DNA of 64,000 nucleotides from Paramecium sonneborni (GCA_905182985.1 CAJJDN010000041.1:162059-226058), one strand, 5' to 3'. Shown: positions 28,483 through 41,306, counted from the stretch's first letter. Numbers and translations are program-made. The notes: generated by a model from the letters alone, not told the origin.

Positions 28483-28943
28483 TATGTAAAAATAATATTA
28501 TAATTTATATTTAAGCAAGTTCATATTTCTGCTTATTATTCTTGTTATAGATTAAAGAATATTATAAAATGATCTTAAAATTTTCAACACTCCATTCTCA
28601 AAGCGTTGAGTCACTTCTACTTATGCTTTACTATAATAATTTTATAAGATTTTTGAATATTATAGCTAAATTATGGTCGATGACTAGGTAATAAGATTAA
28701 TTTGTACAATTTTGTCAATCTTAAAGAAAAATAATTTCTTTTTATTAGTTTATGTCAACATATCTTATCTATCTAATTATTAATTTATATTTTTCTGTTT
28801 TGTTCTGTCACATCCCTATAAATTCAGTAAACTAATTAAGACTTCACTATAATATCCTTTATCAAGGATTTCTGACTTTCATAAAATTCACTTTATTGAA
28901 CATCACCAATAGTTTTTTATTAATCTATTTATTATTTTTTATA
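28483..28943. other. intergenic region between divergent genes
   Basis: About 460 AT-rich bases between the TTLL start and the next plus-strand gene. No supported ORF or RNA gene. Confidence 0.5.
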
Positions 28944-29330
28944 ATGGAATATTATACAAATATTTAAAATGAACTTAAAGAAAAGTATAATCAACACTAT
29001 AATCTTTATCAGGTACAATACTAATGTTATAATCAGAAATAATAATTAGAACGCAAGATTCTTTGTTACAAATAAAATTCAGAAGATCCTCTAAAATATT
29101 AATAATGCATTGAGAATATAAATACTAGAATGAATATGAATTCGACTACACTTAGAAATAGATTTAATTAAATAGAAATTGATGATAAAGATTGTCAAAC
29201 AAAATGTTATGAAGATGTTAAATGTTTGAAACAATGTGAAGACTAATCAAGAATTAAAGCATAATAATTATAAGAATAATTTTATAAATTAATGCTATAA
29301 GAAAATCCAGAATACAAAAAATTGTAATGA
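28944..29330 (+). CDS. small helical protein with a Cys cluster
   Basis: 128-residue frame. Lys/Gln-rich helices flank a short cluster of five cysteines (CQTKCYEDVKCLKQC). The spacing does not match the twin CX9C or small-Tim patterns, so no mitochondrial import role is claimed. A GTA...CAG segment near residue 24 keeps the frame whether removed or not, so I leave it as coding. The stop is 28 bp from the stop of the convergent FYVE gene. Unknown function. Confidence 0.6.
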
Positions 29331-29358
29331 AATGTATGTTTAAATATAACCTATAATC

Positions 29359-32019
29359 TCAAAATATCTAGCAATCATCAGTTTATCCATTAATTAAATC
29401 TCCTTATTACTCATCAGTTTTTTAGTTCTCTAACAGAGTCTAAGTATCTCTTAATGTTTATGAGATAGATTATATTCTTTATTCTTCTTCTTTTGGTTAA
29501 TTAAATTATGACAGTAACCTATTCATTTATTCTAAATGATTTTTTTCTAATAATGAAATTTTCTATTCATAAAAAGAATTCAATTCATAAATTTCCTTTC
29601 CCTCATACTATTTTAAGGCTTAATTTATTTCTTTATTGTTTCTTTCATAATTTTGCATTTTATCAAAATATTCAATTTTCAATTAATTAACTTCTACAAA
29701 CTTTTATTTCAAATTAAATAGTTCTTTCTCTTTTTAGAGAAGATTATTTCTCATTTGCATATTATTTTCTTGTAATTCTTTTAAAATGTTAGGTTAAACT
29801 TAAGCTTATTTATAATTTTAATCAAAATCTTTTCTTTTCATACCCTAAATTTGAATATTTAAATCATCAATATGTTTATTTAATTTTTCAGTTTATTCAT
29901 TTTTTCTTGCACATAATTAACTCATTTCCTCTGCAATTTATTTTAATTCAGCAAGTTGTATCTTTAGTTCTTTTGTCTCTTGATCTTTTTACTCGTATTT
30001 TATATTAATTTATGAATTTTATTGTTAAAATTAAGATATTTTTTGATATAATTACAATCTTTCCTCTATTAATTTTTATACCTCTTAGTCATATTCTTTT
30101 TATATTTTTTCTTTCAATTAGCTTTCATAATCAATTTTGTTTTTCTAAACTTATTATAATTGAATTTATAAATTATTAATTTGTAATTTTAAATTACTAA
30201 TTTCTGTATGCATTTTAGAGATTAAATACTTGTAATTCTCTTCCTTTTATTCAAAAGATTTCATATTTATTTCTTATTTTTCTTTTTATTCATTTTATAA
30301 TTGAGATTTTAAACTACTTACAGATGCAAAATTATCTAATTCCAGTTATTGTTGTTGATCTCTAAAATTTTAAATTAAATTTTATTATTATTTTATTTTA
30401 TCCTCCAACTAATTAATTGTAGTGTTTTTTTCTTATAATTCTTTTTAATTAAAAACTTTATCAGCATTTTCTGATTTTATCGAACTTCTTGATAATCTTG
30501 AATAAAAATCTTCAGATTCGACATCTTAATCTAATTTTCCATAAGTAATAGAGTTTTTCAAATTTGCCAATTCTTCTTTTTATTTCTTAATAGCTTCATA
30601 TAGCTCTAGAATTTAATTCTTATTAGAATCATATTTTTCATTTGTTATTAAAGACTCTATTTTTTAATTTGAATTGTCTTTTATCAATCCAATAAATGAT
30701 TCTAATAAAGATTCTATTGAACTATAATTGATTGATTGTCTTTGTTATTCTTGTTCCTTTTAAGCTTTTTATTATTATTATTAAATTATTAATTATGCAT
30801 ATTAGTTTAATTAATCTTTACTATTCAAACTACTTCTATGTTTTCTTTTTTATTGTTCCTCAAATTATAAGAAACTTTTCAGCTATTCTATTTAAATATT
30901 CTTTATAATATTGAGTGGCATTTCATCAACCTAAAGTTCTAAAATGGCTTTCTATTATTGTAAACATATACTTGCTAAAAATTTCTCATAAATAGAAAAC
31001 TATTTAAGTAGTTAGTATAATTACGTCTTTATTTGTAAGCAATTCATTGAAGAGATAATATCCAACATAAAATTCAATGTGATTAAACATCAAATTTATT
31101 AAGATATCAGTTGAATATTTTTCTAAAAACTCTTTTATTTTTGGTTTAATTAGAGGATCCAAAGTTGTGTTTGATTATTCCGTCATACAATCCATTAAAA
31201 ATTTTACTTCTTATTCAATAGGTTTATTTTCTTCCCCATCTAATTTATGATATTAGAATCTTGAAGGAAGTACTTTTTGATGTAAAAATAACAATAATGT
31301 TAATGAAATTGCTTCATCACAAAAATATAAGATATAGGTAGTTATAAAGACAAGATTTTTAGTTAATTTAACAGGGTTTGATAAGAAAAAACAATGTAAA
31401 ACATTTGATATCTTTTATTATAACATACTATCTGATTCTCCTTAGGATATTCTATAATTCCAGTCATATAAAGAATAATTTAAAGTTTTTTTATTCTAAA
31501 ATCGAATTATAATAAATAAATATACCTCTTTAAAAAATCTTTGTAAATTTACCTAAATTTATTATTTTGTTTCATTGCTAGCATTTTTGAGAATTTTATT
31601 TAATGATTTTTAGTATTCCTCTTATATCTTTTCTATTATGACTCTAAAAATGTATAAATTTATACTCATCACCCTAAGCCAACTTAGCCCAATTTTTTCC
31701 TGTTGCAGATAATTATCCAAACTTGCATTTTTGTTCATCTATAAATTAAGCTTGTTTTTTTGAATCATTTTTGCAATTCTTACAAATTCTATGAGGAGTT
31801 TTTAAATCATGGGCAGGAATAATAGCTTTATCAGGGCCACAATTGTAACATACATGCCTAAGACATCTTTTACATGAATGCTATTTGTGTTTCCTTTGAT
31901 ACTAGAAAAACTAATTAATACCAATCAAAAGTTTAGTTGCATAATTCACAAACTTCATTTTTGTTATTTGAATTTCCAACAAATGTTCTATTTAATTTAG
32001 AGCCAATCCTTTCAAACAT
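29359..32019 (-). CDS. FYVE-type zinc finger, TBC-like, coiled-coil protein
   Basis: N-terminal zinc finger with eight Cys/His ligands in FYVE order: CELCNQTF, WKHKQHSCKRCLRHVCYNC and RICKNC. FYVE fingers bind phosphatidylinositol 3-phosphate on endosomes; here the basic patch is KHKQHSCK. A helical region follows (YDWNYRI, DEAISLTLLLFLHQKVLPSRF, STDILINLMFNHIEFYVGYY). Its spacing resembles a degenerate TBC (Rab-GAP) domain, but I see no catalytic Arg or Gln finger. The last about 500 residues are coiled coil. The intron at 31894-31921 ends in AAG and is required to join WKHKQ to the first Cys pair. Others lie near 31,490-31,560 and 30,970-31,030. Likely an endosomal tether or Rab regulator. 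Confidence 0.7.
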
Positions 32020-32128
32020 TAATATATTATATTTATAATTCTGTAATATATGTAGTGTAAAGCAATTTTATCAAAAATAATATAATTTTTTTTATTTGAA
32101 TAATATTAAAATAATATAATTATTATAA
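32020..32128. promoter_or_regulatory. divergent intergenic region, 109 bp
   Basis: Short AT-rich gap between the start codons of the FYVE gene (minus) and the KH gene (plus). It probably serves both promoters; no motif is assignable. Confidence 0.35.
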
Positions 32129-33898
32129 ATGTCTTAAGTTCAATTTCATTAGGAATTATCTGGACAATCCTCCAAATCTCCTTTTAATTAGTAAGGCTAG
32201 AAAAGTTTGAATTAATTTTCTATTGATTTTTTTATTGAAAGTAGATTCATTACTTAAGAAGATTTAAAATCAATTTTAGAGGATGTGAGAGTAATTAAAT
32301 TCAAAATAAATTTTAGTGTTTATATAATGTTTAATCAATAAAGCTGAATCCATAGAATTAAATTCCAGCTTTGGATGGATCAGCATTTTCTATAATTGAT
32401 CATGATGAAAATAAATTAAATGCTAGAAGTGATGCAGTTAATAAAATACTATAATTAATAGAAGAAAGAAGTAAACAAAAATTGGAAGTTTTTATGTTGA
32501 TACCTGAAGGTAAATTGAATAATTATAGCATAGGAACTGTATCAACTGTGATTGGAACTTAAGGAAAATAAATAGAATACATAAAATTATAGACCAAAGC
32601 TCATCTAGTAGTTAATTAACCAATTTATGATTTCCAATTAAGAACAGTAAGAATTATTGGTAAATATTATATTAATAAAATATTTAGGTGAGTCTTCTTG
32701 CATATTTAATGCAATTAAGTTAATAATAAAGTAATTATAGGAAAGAGGAATTTCAAATGAAGATTATGCTAAGAAAGCTGAACCTTTAGATCCAAGAAGA
32801 GTTATGACAAAAGTATTTTTAATTAATATTAGAGGCTAAATTTGTATTTTTGAATCTGATAATAGAATATATATTAAATAATAGAGAGTTAGAGAAAAAA
32901 TATTCAGTAAGATTGAAGGGGAAAGGAATAAATGAAATAAAAATAAAAGTATAATATATAAGATAGATAGAAAAATAAATTGAGAAAGGATGAAGGAATT
33001 TTATAAATTGATGGAACATTATTTAATGTTTAAGAGGCTATATAAAATATAATAAAGAAAGTGACTTAATATTTTAGAAAGAATGAATTTGATATCAGAA
33101 TAGTTATGCCTTCTAACTTTGCATCTAAACTAATAGGAGCGAGTAAAGAATGAATTGATTTTATAAATAGAAGGATGTTAAATTAAAGAATTAGTTAATA
33201 AAGCTAGAGGAGCTTAAATAAAGGTGCTTTCAGATAAGGATGATAGTGATGTTAATTTAGGTTATAATCCTTTAGAATTTTAGATTGTTTAGTATAAGTG
33301 TCAGGATCAATGGAAAATAAGTAGGAAGCAACAATATTGATTTTGGAATAAATAGAATGCTTCAAAAATGGTGGCCCTGTATATAAATAATTTATAAGAT
33401 CCTTGAAAGTGGAAAGTACGTAAATGAAAACTTTGCTTAATAATATAAAAACTCAGTGTAGATCTAAGATATGAAACAATAAAAGTTTTTATGGATAATT
33501 AATTAAGTAGACATAAATCATCCTCTTCACGTTCAGACAGAAGACAAAGATCAAGATCCTCAAATAAAAGATAAAAAAATCTAAGAAGATCTAGATCATC
33601 TAGGTAATTAATAAATATAACTAAGTTCTTAAAAGCGTAAATCAAAATAGTAATTACTTAAAACTTAAATTATTGTTAAGTAATCTCTAATTCCATTAAT
33701 ACATAAAAAATTAAATCGATTTTCCTAGGATTTAAATGTTAAGATAAAGATTTAACCTTCAGTATTAATATATATATTGATCTATAGGATATAGGATATG
33801 AATCAATTGTCAAAATAAGTGGAGATGTTAGAGGTAGTATATCTGTTATTTAATTTATATTAAGTGAGTAATCTAAATTATCAATATCTAAGAGATGA
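32129..33898 (+). CDS. KH-domain RNA-binding protein with an RS-rich tail region
   Basis: Repeated KH-type segments: VFMLIPEG with TVIGTQGKQIEYIKLQTKA; FDIRIVMPSNFASKLIGAKG with CQIKELVNKARGAQIKVL; and VSGSMENKQEATILILEQIE. They carry the GxxG loop in IGTQGK and IGAKGC. A short Arg/Ser stretch (SSSSRSDRRQRSRSSNKR) follows, with a last KH-like end (YESIVKISGDVRGSISVIQ). This combination suggests a nuclear pre-mRNA-binding protein. Introns include a 26-nt one near 32,293-32,318, one near 32,660 and a 28-nt one near 33,142-33,169, all GTA...TAG. The frames around 32,935, 33,280 and 33,600 are not fully resolved, so exact exon joins are uncertain. Confidence 0.7.
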
Positions 33899-34539
33899 AA
33901 CTATTAATAAAAAAATAAACTATTCTCAAATATAATTTTAATATATAAGCTTCATATTTTTTTGATTTTCAAATTAAAATTATATTTCTTTTATTTCTAG
34001 ATGCAAAATTACAATTGATTCAATAAAATTCTCTCATTATTTATTAAAATTACTTTGATTCTTAACGAATTATATATAAATTTTTATTCAATATAAACTG
34101 ATTAATTACAAAAATTTTAGTCATTTAATCGAGATACAACAAATTCTTTTAATTTTATTAGATATTTTTATACATGAGATTTATTTCTTAGGGTTTCTTA
34201 ACATTATTCTTTTGCAATTTCATTATAATAACAACTATATTTAATGTAAGTTTCTTTATTAATTTATTATATATTCTAGCAATTTTAAATGATTATTTAT
34301 TATGTTTTATGCTTTGTTAAAAAGATTAATCATTACCTATATATATATTTTATATTTATTTCTATTTTAAAAATTAATAATACGTAATTGTTTTTATAGA
34401 TTTAATCAGATAATTAGTGCATTATATCATATATTAATTTATAGAAATAAGTAATATGATTGATAAGATTAATTAAAAGTGACGTATCAAATATTGCTAT
34501 TACTTAAATTGATTGTCGAATAAATACTTTTTTAAATAA
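33899..34539. other. intergenic AT-rich region
   Basis: About 640 bases without a supported gene. From 34339 the sequence is repeated after the N at 35425. Confidence 0.5.
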
Positions 34540-35424
34540 ATGTCTAATTTTATTAAATGGACTTATGAAAACAGATTATAAATCTCTATTGATTTAGCAG
34601 CTGGATCAGTTAGTGGAATGTATTCGACTATTAATTACTCTTTATAGAGCAAATTGTATATCAAGTCATCCATTAGACACTGTTAAAGTTAGAATGTAAA
34701 TGTCAAATGACGGAGTATTGTCAACTTTTAAGAATATTCTTAAAAATGAAGGAACATATGGATTTTATAAAGGAATGTCTTTCCCTATACTATCTATACC
34801 AATTACTAATGCTATTGTATTTTCTGTCTATGAATTTTGGAAATCTTTTTTTATAGGAAATTCGAACAAATAACTAACATATTTTTAAACGTAATATCTC
34901 TTGAGCTTATTAATAGTGCATTTTGTGGAAGTATTGCAGGTAGTTCAGCTGCTTTTTTTTCTTGTCCAATAGAATTGACTAAGTGTAAATTATAAATGCA
35001 ATCAAATGAAAAAATATATAAGAATCCTATAGACTGCATAAAATAAGTAATTTTTTAAACAACCAATTATATAGATTTATAAGAAGGAGGGATTCAAATC
35101 TTTGTTTCGTGGAATGTATGTAACTCAATAAAGAGAAATACTTGGTTATTCTGCTTAGTTTGCTATGTACGAATTGATAAAAGATTTCTTATGTAATTTA
35201 TCCTAAAAATCAGAGCCATCAACATTTAATCTTTTGATTTCTGGAGGATTAGCTGGCGTTTCTTGTTGGACAATAGGTTATCCTTAAGATGTATTTATAT
35301 ATATTAAATACTTTTAGACCATCAAAACAATTTTATAATGTTAAAAACCAACAGATTAAGGGAATTATAAAGTTAAATTTTATGATGGGGGTTTTCTAGA
35401 TTGTTTAAGAAAAAAAATTATTTC
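34339..35424. repeat. false duplicate, copy 1 (carrier gene)
   Basis: 1,086 bases that read the same as 35426-36511. It carries the first four fifths of a mitochondrial carrier gene (ATG at 34540), cut at the N. Same artefact type as at 26604. Confidence 0.9.
34540..35424 (+). pseudogene. truncated artefactual copy of the mitochondrial carrier gene
   Basis: Same sequence as 35627-36511 but broken off by the N after the codons for RKKIIS. It should not be counted as a separate gene. Confidence 0.85.
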
Positions 35425-35425
35425 N
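35425..35425. other. assembly gap (single N)
   Basis: Joins two contig ends that overlap by 1,086 bases. Confidence 0.95.
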
Positions 35426-36511
35426 ATATATATATTTTATATTTATTTCTATTTTAAAAATTAATAATACGTAATTGTTTTTATAGATTTAATCAGATAA
35501 TTAGTGCATTATATCATATATTAATTTATAGAAATAAGTAATATGATTGATAAGATTAATTAAAAGTGACGTATCAAATATTGCTATTACTTAAATTGAT
35601 TGTCGAATAAATACTTTTTTAAATAAATGTCTAATTTTATTAAATGGACTTATGAAAACAGATTATAAATCTCTATTGATTTAGCAGCTGGATCAGTTAG
35701 TGGAATGTATTCGACTATTAATTACTCTTTATAGAGCAAATTGTATATCAAGTCATCCATTAGACACTGTTAAAGTTAGAATGTAAATGTCAAATGACGG
35801 AGTATTGTCAACTTTTAAGAATATTCTTAAAAATGAAGGAACATATGGATTTTATAAAGGAATGTCTTTCCCTATACTATCTATACCAATTACTAATGCT
35901 ATTGTATTTTCTGTCTATGAATTTTGGAAATCTTTTTTTATAGGAAATTCGAACAAATAACTAACATATTTTTAAACGTAATATCTCTTGAGCTTATTAA
36001 TAGTGCATTTTGTGGAAGTATTGCAGGTAGTTCAGCTGCTTTTTTTTCTTGTCCAATAGAATTGACTAAGTGTAAATTATAAATGCAATCAAATGAAAAA
36101 ATATATAAGAATCCTATAGACTGCATAAAATAAGTAATTTTTTAAACAACCAATTATATAGATTTATAAGAAGGAGGGATTCAAATCTTTGTTTCGTGGA
36201 ATGTATGTAACTCAATAAAGAGAAATACTTGGTTATTCTGCTTAGTTTGCTATGTACGAATTGATAAAAGATTTCTTATGTAATTTATCCTAAAAATCAG
36301 AGCCATCAACATTTAATCTTTTGATTTCTGGAGGATTAGCTGGCGTTTCTTGTTGGACAATAGGTTATCCTTAAGATGTATTTATATATATTAAATACTT
36401 TTAGACCATCAAAACAATTTTATAATGTTAAAAACCAACAGATTAAGGGAATTATAAAGTTAAATTTTATGATGGGGGTTTTCTAGATTGTTTAAGAAAA
36501 AAAATTATTTC
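35426..36511. repeat. false duplicate, copy 2 (carrier gene)
   Basis: Direct copy of 34339-35424, continuing into unique sequence that completes the carrier gene. Confidence 0.9.
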
Positions 36512-36641
36512 AGAAGGACTTGGATCGATTTGGAAAGGATATTCTGTATGTATTTTGCGATCCTTTTATGCAAATGCAATAGGATTCTATGCATACGAAT
36601 TAGCCAGAGAAAATATTACTTTATACTATTCAATATATTGA
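35627..36641 (+). CDS. mitochondrial carrier (SLC25 family)
   Basis: Complete 301-residue model after removal of four introns of 26-28 nt, all GTA...TAG. SLC25 proteins exchange metabolites across the inner mitochondrial membrane. The threefold repeat is visible through its Px(D/E)xx(K/R) motifs: SHPLDTVKVRMQ in repeat 1, SCPIELTKCKLQMQ in repeat 2 and GYPQDTIKTILQ in repeat 3. They are followed by GFYKG, SLFRGM and SIWKGY type loops. Repeat 2 has Glu where Asp is usual. The overall pattern and the HPLDTVKVRMQ motif resemble the carnitine/acylcarnitine and ornithine branch, but the substrate cannot be fixed from sequence reading. Confidence 0.87.
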
Positions 36642-36697
36642 ATTTGTGAATAAATTCATTGTTTATATTATACTTAATTCAAAACAAAGATATGAAT

Positions 36698-36931
36698 TCA
36701 GTTTACAAACAACTTGTCCTATTCTATTTCATAAAGTTTCTCTTTGGATTTATTCAACCTCCTTAATATTATAGGGTTTTTTTATATTTAATAAGAATTC
36801 TTTCCTTTTCTGATTTCATTACATTCGACTAAAGAGCCTACACTTTTTAAATATTGCTCGAAATAGTCAATTGTGTTATTAGTAGTAGTTGTAGAACTTG
36901 TTAATTTATTCTTATTTATTGAACATCCCAT
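36698..36931 (-). CDS. small protein with MGC myristoylation/palmitoylation start
   Basis: 77-residue intronless frame, convergent with the carrier gene (56 bp between stops). It begins MGCSINKNK, a good N-myristoylation signal with an adjacent Cys for palmitoylation, so it probably anchors to a membrane. The rest is polar and Lys-rich with no domain. Too short for a firm family call. Confidence 0.6.
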
Positions 36932-37615
36932 TATTTAATATTAAGATTGTATTTTAATTTCAAATATACATTGATTAATATTGCAAAAACATTTATTTCG
37001 TTTTGTTATTATTGTTTAATTCATTAAATTTAATTATCAGTTAGTACTAATATATAATAATGAAAAATGAACATTGATTTGATAATTTTAAAAAATATTA
37101 ATTATTTCAAATATATATAAGTAGTTTGAGAGTGATAATTAAGTTGAACGGTTATATATAAAAGTAGAGAAAACTCAAGGAAATATTAAGATAAAGTCAT
37201 AATTAATATAATTCACATTATTCATTCAAAAGTAGGATCATAAAACAAGATTGAAAGCAACTTTGATTCTTAAGAAAGATCTTATAATATTTAATTTATA
37301 ATAAGAATTCAAAAAATGGACTAATGAGATCTTTATGCAGTCTTTAAAAATGTTGTTGAATTAATTTTATTATTTTTTTTCTAAAATGAAAGTACAAATA
37401 ACATGGTTTTTATAATCCACTAATTGAATGATAAATAAACTATGGACTAACAGTTTTATAATTAAAATACGATAGATAATAGATAATTTCTAATCTTAAG
37501 AATATGGAATAATATTTCCCTCCTTAGAATTGAAAAAAAAAATTAGGAATCTTGACTTTTTTAATTTACTCTAATTTGTCGAATCTTTATATGATAGGAT
37601 ATTAGGCCCATGAAC
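36932..37615. other. gene-free AT-rich region
   Basis: Extremely AT-rich with frequent TGA in all frames. No supported gene. Confidence 0.5.
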
Positions 37616-39030
37616 CTAGATAATCTCGAACAATAGACATGCTGGTTTGTATTTATTAGCTAGAAAAGTAATTCCACTATCTAACTAGAATTTAACTAAA
37701 AATAAGGAATACATATAAATTGCCTAAAAGGCGAATAAGAAAGTGATATGATTAAGTCATATCTTCCCAATTTATAAGGAAAATTAGTAAAATATTTGGA
37801 GGATAAATTTAAGAATTTACATACATACATGAAATATGTCCAAATATGTTATGTAATTATTAAGAATTAGATTTATTGGGTTTCGATATTTTTTAAAAAT
37901 AAAATAGTATTTTTTTTATCAATTAATTATTAAGGTAATTTAATAATATGTTGACTAATACATATACATTTTTTAATCTTAGTTTTTATTATGAGATATA
38001 AATTAGATTGCATTCTTGATAATTAACATTTATAAATGGATTAAATGTTGAATTTATGTAATTTAGATTAAATATATAAGACTTTTCTGTGTTTGGATGA
38101 AATAAAGATGAATTATTTTCTTAAATTTATTTTCTTTATTATTTCTACATGAGAGGTTTACATGGTAAATTAGGAATAGGATTATTTATTAGATATAATT
38201 AAATGATGATTATACAGATTATTCATTAAAGAAATGTACATCTTCATCTTCAAATTCGAATTCATTTAAATTTAAGTGTATATATGGTATTTATTGGTAG
38301 TTTAAAGAATCTAATTTTAAAAAGTATGATGAAGTTTTTAATACTTAGGAATTCATAAAAATAGATTAATCCTTTGGAAAAAGGGGAAAAATAAATTCTA
38401 AGTGCAATAATTAATATTTAGTTTTTGATGAATAAAGAAGTTGAAAGATAATTGAATGATAAAGGGGCAACAAAATAATTACAAAAGATAATGGGAGTAA
38501 TATTGCAATAGAATGTTATAAGTCTAGGGTTATGCCGAATTATATAATGTTTGATGGAGATGGAATATATGGTAAAAAATAACTGACAGGTAATTTTGAA
38601 AAAGGAATAGATAGATCATAAGAATTTGAAAGTTTAAATAAATTTGTAATGGAAAGAAGAAAACAATATGGAGGAATAGAATAAGAATAAGGAAACTGAA
38701 AATACACAAATCTTACCTAAAATTTTGAATTTAAAAGTTATATTTATAAATTATATTATAAGAAGTCCTAAGATAATGAATAAATGAAAGGAACAATAAG
38801 TTTAGGTATTTATATTTTTTAAGAGTTTAAGAACATTAAAAGAGATATGGTAAATATAGTGTTAGATATTTGCATAAAACAAATCCTTATGGTTAAGAGA
38901 GTGAGAAATTTGAAGTTAGTTCTGCCAGATATGGTAAATTCTATACAAAGGAGAGCGAGCATAAAAATATATTACGAGAATTTGATAATAAATACTGCGT
39001 CATCCCAGTTTAATAACCTATATTAAAGTA
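37616..39030 (+). pseudogene. decayed coding sequence, probably a Gly/Tyr repeat protein
   Basis: Islands of protein-like sequence lie in different plus-strand frames: HAGLYLLARKVIPLSN near 37,640; CTSSSSNSNSFKFKCIYG near 38,240; FDGDGIYGKKQLTGNFEKG near 38,550; and QYGGIEQEQGN near 38,660. They are separated by TGA stops and frame changes that no micro-intron explains. The spaced G-x-Y and G-N/K pattern recalls the large ciliate families of MORN-like glycine repeat proteins, but this is only a suggestion. I interpret it as one or two decaying genes. Confidence 0.4.
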
Positions 39031-39069
39031 TCATAGTTTGAAATCATAATTATTCAATAATAAAAATTA

Positions 39070-39924
39070 ATGAGAGGATTTATAATACGGTTTGCATTTG
39101 CTGAATAAATCTCCATCTAAACTCAGAGTTATTTAAAAAGAACATATAAGGAAGCAACTGTAGAAATGGCCACAAATGCTTTAAATCCATATCACTAATG
39201 GTTCATAAAAGTAATATTAAATTTTATATTTTTAGCTTGATGGCAAAAGTGTTAAGACTCAGCAACGTAATGTTTTAGCTGTCCCTTCTCCATAATTGGC
39301 AGCTTGTATTGCTACAGAATTCAATCGTTAGAAAGAATACTTAAGTTTTAAATAAATGCCACTTATGATGCTTGCTAGAAATGCTATTGATTTAGATTAT
39401 GATGCAACCAATAGAGAATATATTGAAAAAACTATTATTTACCATCTAGAAAATGATGTTATCTTACATCGTAGAAATAAATAATCACAACTTTTAGACA
39501 TTCAGTAACAATAATTGGATCCACAATTGAAATCCTTTAATTCTAGATTTGGCATGGATATTTAATCTAATGATGGTGTTCAAATTACATCACTTAACTA
39601 ATAAAATAAAGTTAAAATTGAATCCTTAATCAGAGGATTAAATAATTGGTAATTAGTCAGTCTTAGTTCTTAAGCAGGTATAAATTTAATATAATATTAT
39701 TAGATAATCTCAAATCCTGTATATTAGCAATCTAATTATCTTATGGTTTACTCGATTCAGACAAAGCCATTTCTCTTTGTGATATCCAAAGTTAATATAA
39801 TAAGAAAAATACTGAAAATGAAAATCCATAAGATTCAGATAGTGAAGATAATATAATTTCTACAAATGTAAAAGCAGCCTAACTATTTTCATCATTAATT
39901 TATTCCCAAAGTATCCTTTATTGA
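39070..39924 (+). CDS. ATP12-type F1-ATPase assembly chaperone (ATPAF2-like)
   Basis: Predicted 267-residue mitochondrial chaperone that binds the F1 alpha subunit before assembly with beta. The ATP12 core is clear: LDGKSVKTQQRNVLAVPS, IATEFNRQKEYLSF, MPLMMLARNAID and, later, LNNWQLVSLSSQADNLKSCIL. The N-terminus (MRGFIIRFAF...) is a plausible mitochondrial presequence. Introns: 39211-39235 and 39678-39703, both GTA...TAG. The acidic insert near the C-terminus (DSDSEDN) is not usual for the family. Confidence 0.85.
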
Positions 39925-40002
39925 TGATTTGTTTATTGTATATAGAATTAATAAATTATATTTAGTTATTTTAAATACACAAATAAATGTCAATAAAATC
40001 AA

Positions 40003-40753
40003 TCATGATTTAAAGGCTTTTGGCTAGAATGTAGATATTGATTAAGAAACTCTTGTTAATATTTCTGTATGTGTTTTCCTTTCTACTCTTCTCACTGGAG
40101 ATGGACCAGGAATTTATTTCAAAGGTAGACTTTTCCTTAATTCTACTTTAGGTTATGGTTTATATTGAGGATCTCTCTAAATATCAAAAGGTGTTAGTTC
40201 TGGTCCTAATTTACTTGAAATATATCCATGAAGCATTCTAAACTCATTAATTGAATTACGTTTCATAATCTAATAACTAAAGTAGGAATCCTGGATTTGG
40301 TCGAACATATGGTCTCTTTTATTTTAGATATCTTAGAGCTTGTTCTAAAGTATATTGAAAACTTTTCATAAGGTAAGCCAATACTAAAGTTGCTGATCTT
40401 GAGATCCCTGCTGCACAATGAACTAGAACATTTTATTAAGATTTTAAAGCATTTTCAATAAATATGAAAGATCTTTCAAAAACACTACTTATTTGAGAAT
40501 TCATATTGTCATGAATTTCCAAATACATTTATTTATACTTTGGACCAACCATGATTTCTAACTATTAATACTTATTACTTTCTTCAGTACATATTGACAA
40601 TACACAATTTACGTTATTAATTTCTAAAATTTATTAATTATGCAGACAATCTAAATTCCCAAGATATAATTTTCCTCTATCTTTTTCTGATAATATTAAA
40701 CTTATTGGTTACTCACCTGGTAAAGTGTATTTAAGCATATGGAAACCTTTCAT
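40003..40753 (-). CDS. dual-specificity protein phosphatase
   Basis: Predicted 242-residue Cys-based phosphatase. The catalytic loop is [21 protein letters not shown] (HCx5R followed by S). Upstream is the typical beta-strand start LYLGNLDCL and [10 protein letters not shown]. After it comes the helix [22 protein letters not shown], the standard DSP ending. The general-acid Asp is probably the one in EIHDNMNSQ. One 22-nt intron, 40238-40259. The C-terminal about 70 residues are Pro-rich and disordered. Convergent with the ATP12-type gene. Confidence 0.88.
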
Positions 40754-40907
40754 TATAAATAAAATTTATTTAATTATTTAAATGTCTAACTTAGAATAAT
40801 AATGCAATATAATGATTATCAATTTTTTATTATTGTTTTAATTATTGATATTTTAAAATATTAAGGAAGTGATGAGTTAATGAATATTATTTTTTTGATT
40901 TTTTAAA

Positions 40908-41306
40908 TCAATTTTAACGATCTTACAAGTCTTTTTAAATGCAATAGCACAAACCTAATTGTTCGCATATGACCCCTTCACAATTCAACACAAATCCTTT
41001 ACAACAAGGACAACCTCTATATTTTTCATATAAATCCATCATTTAATCTGGATCTTCAGGATCAATATCAATTAATAGCTATTAATTAAAATAATGTAAT
41101 ACATCTTTTTACTTTTGTAAGACTTCATTTTAATATTTTTCAATATCTTCATTAGTAAGCTCTTTTGGTATTGATTAAGTTTAAGGTTTATTGCAAAAAG
41201 GGCAATTTTATATACCATGAAGGTGATAAAAATTGAGTTTGTATTCAATACAATCTGGACTTGGCTTAATTTGAGGTTATTGCTAAATTTCTTCTTATTT
41301 TGACAT
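40908..41306 (-). CDS. small Cys-rich protein, possible zinc binding
   Basis: 132 residues, no intron. Cys pairs are arranged as CPFC near residue 34, then CPCC near residue 100, a single Cys in VLNCEG and a last group CEQLGLCYC. These could form one or two zinc sites. The middle is helical and charged. No named family recognised. Confidence 0.6.

Noticed and set aside
28944..29330. CHCH or small-Tim mitochondrial protein
   Set aside because: The Cys spacing does not fit twin CX9C or CX3C...CX3C patterns.
34540..36641. Two tandem mitochondrial carrier paralogues
   Set aside because: The first lies wholly in a sequence repeated on the other side of a single N; it is an assembly overlap.
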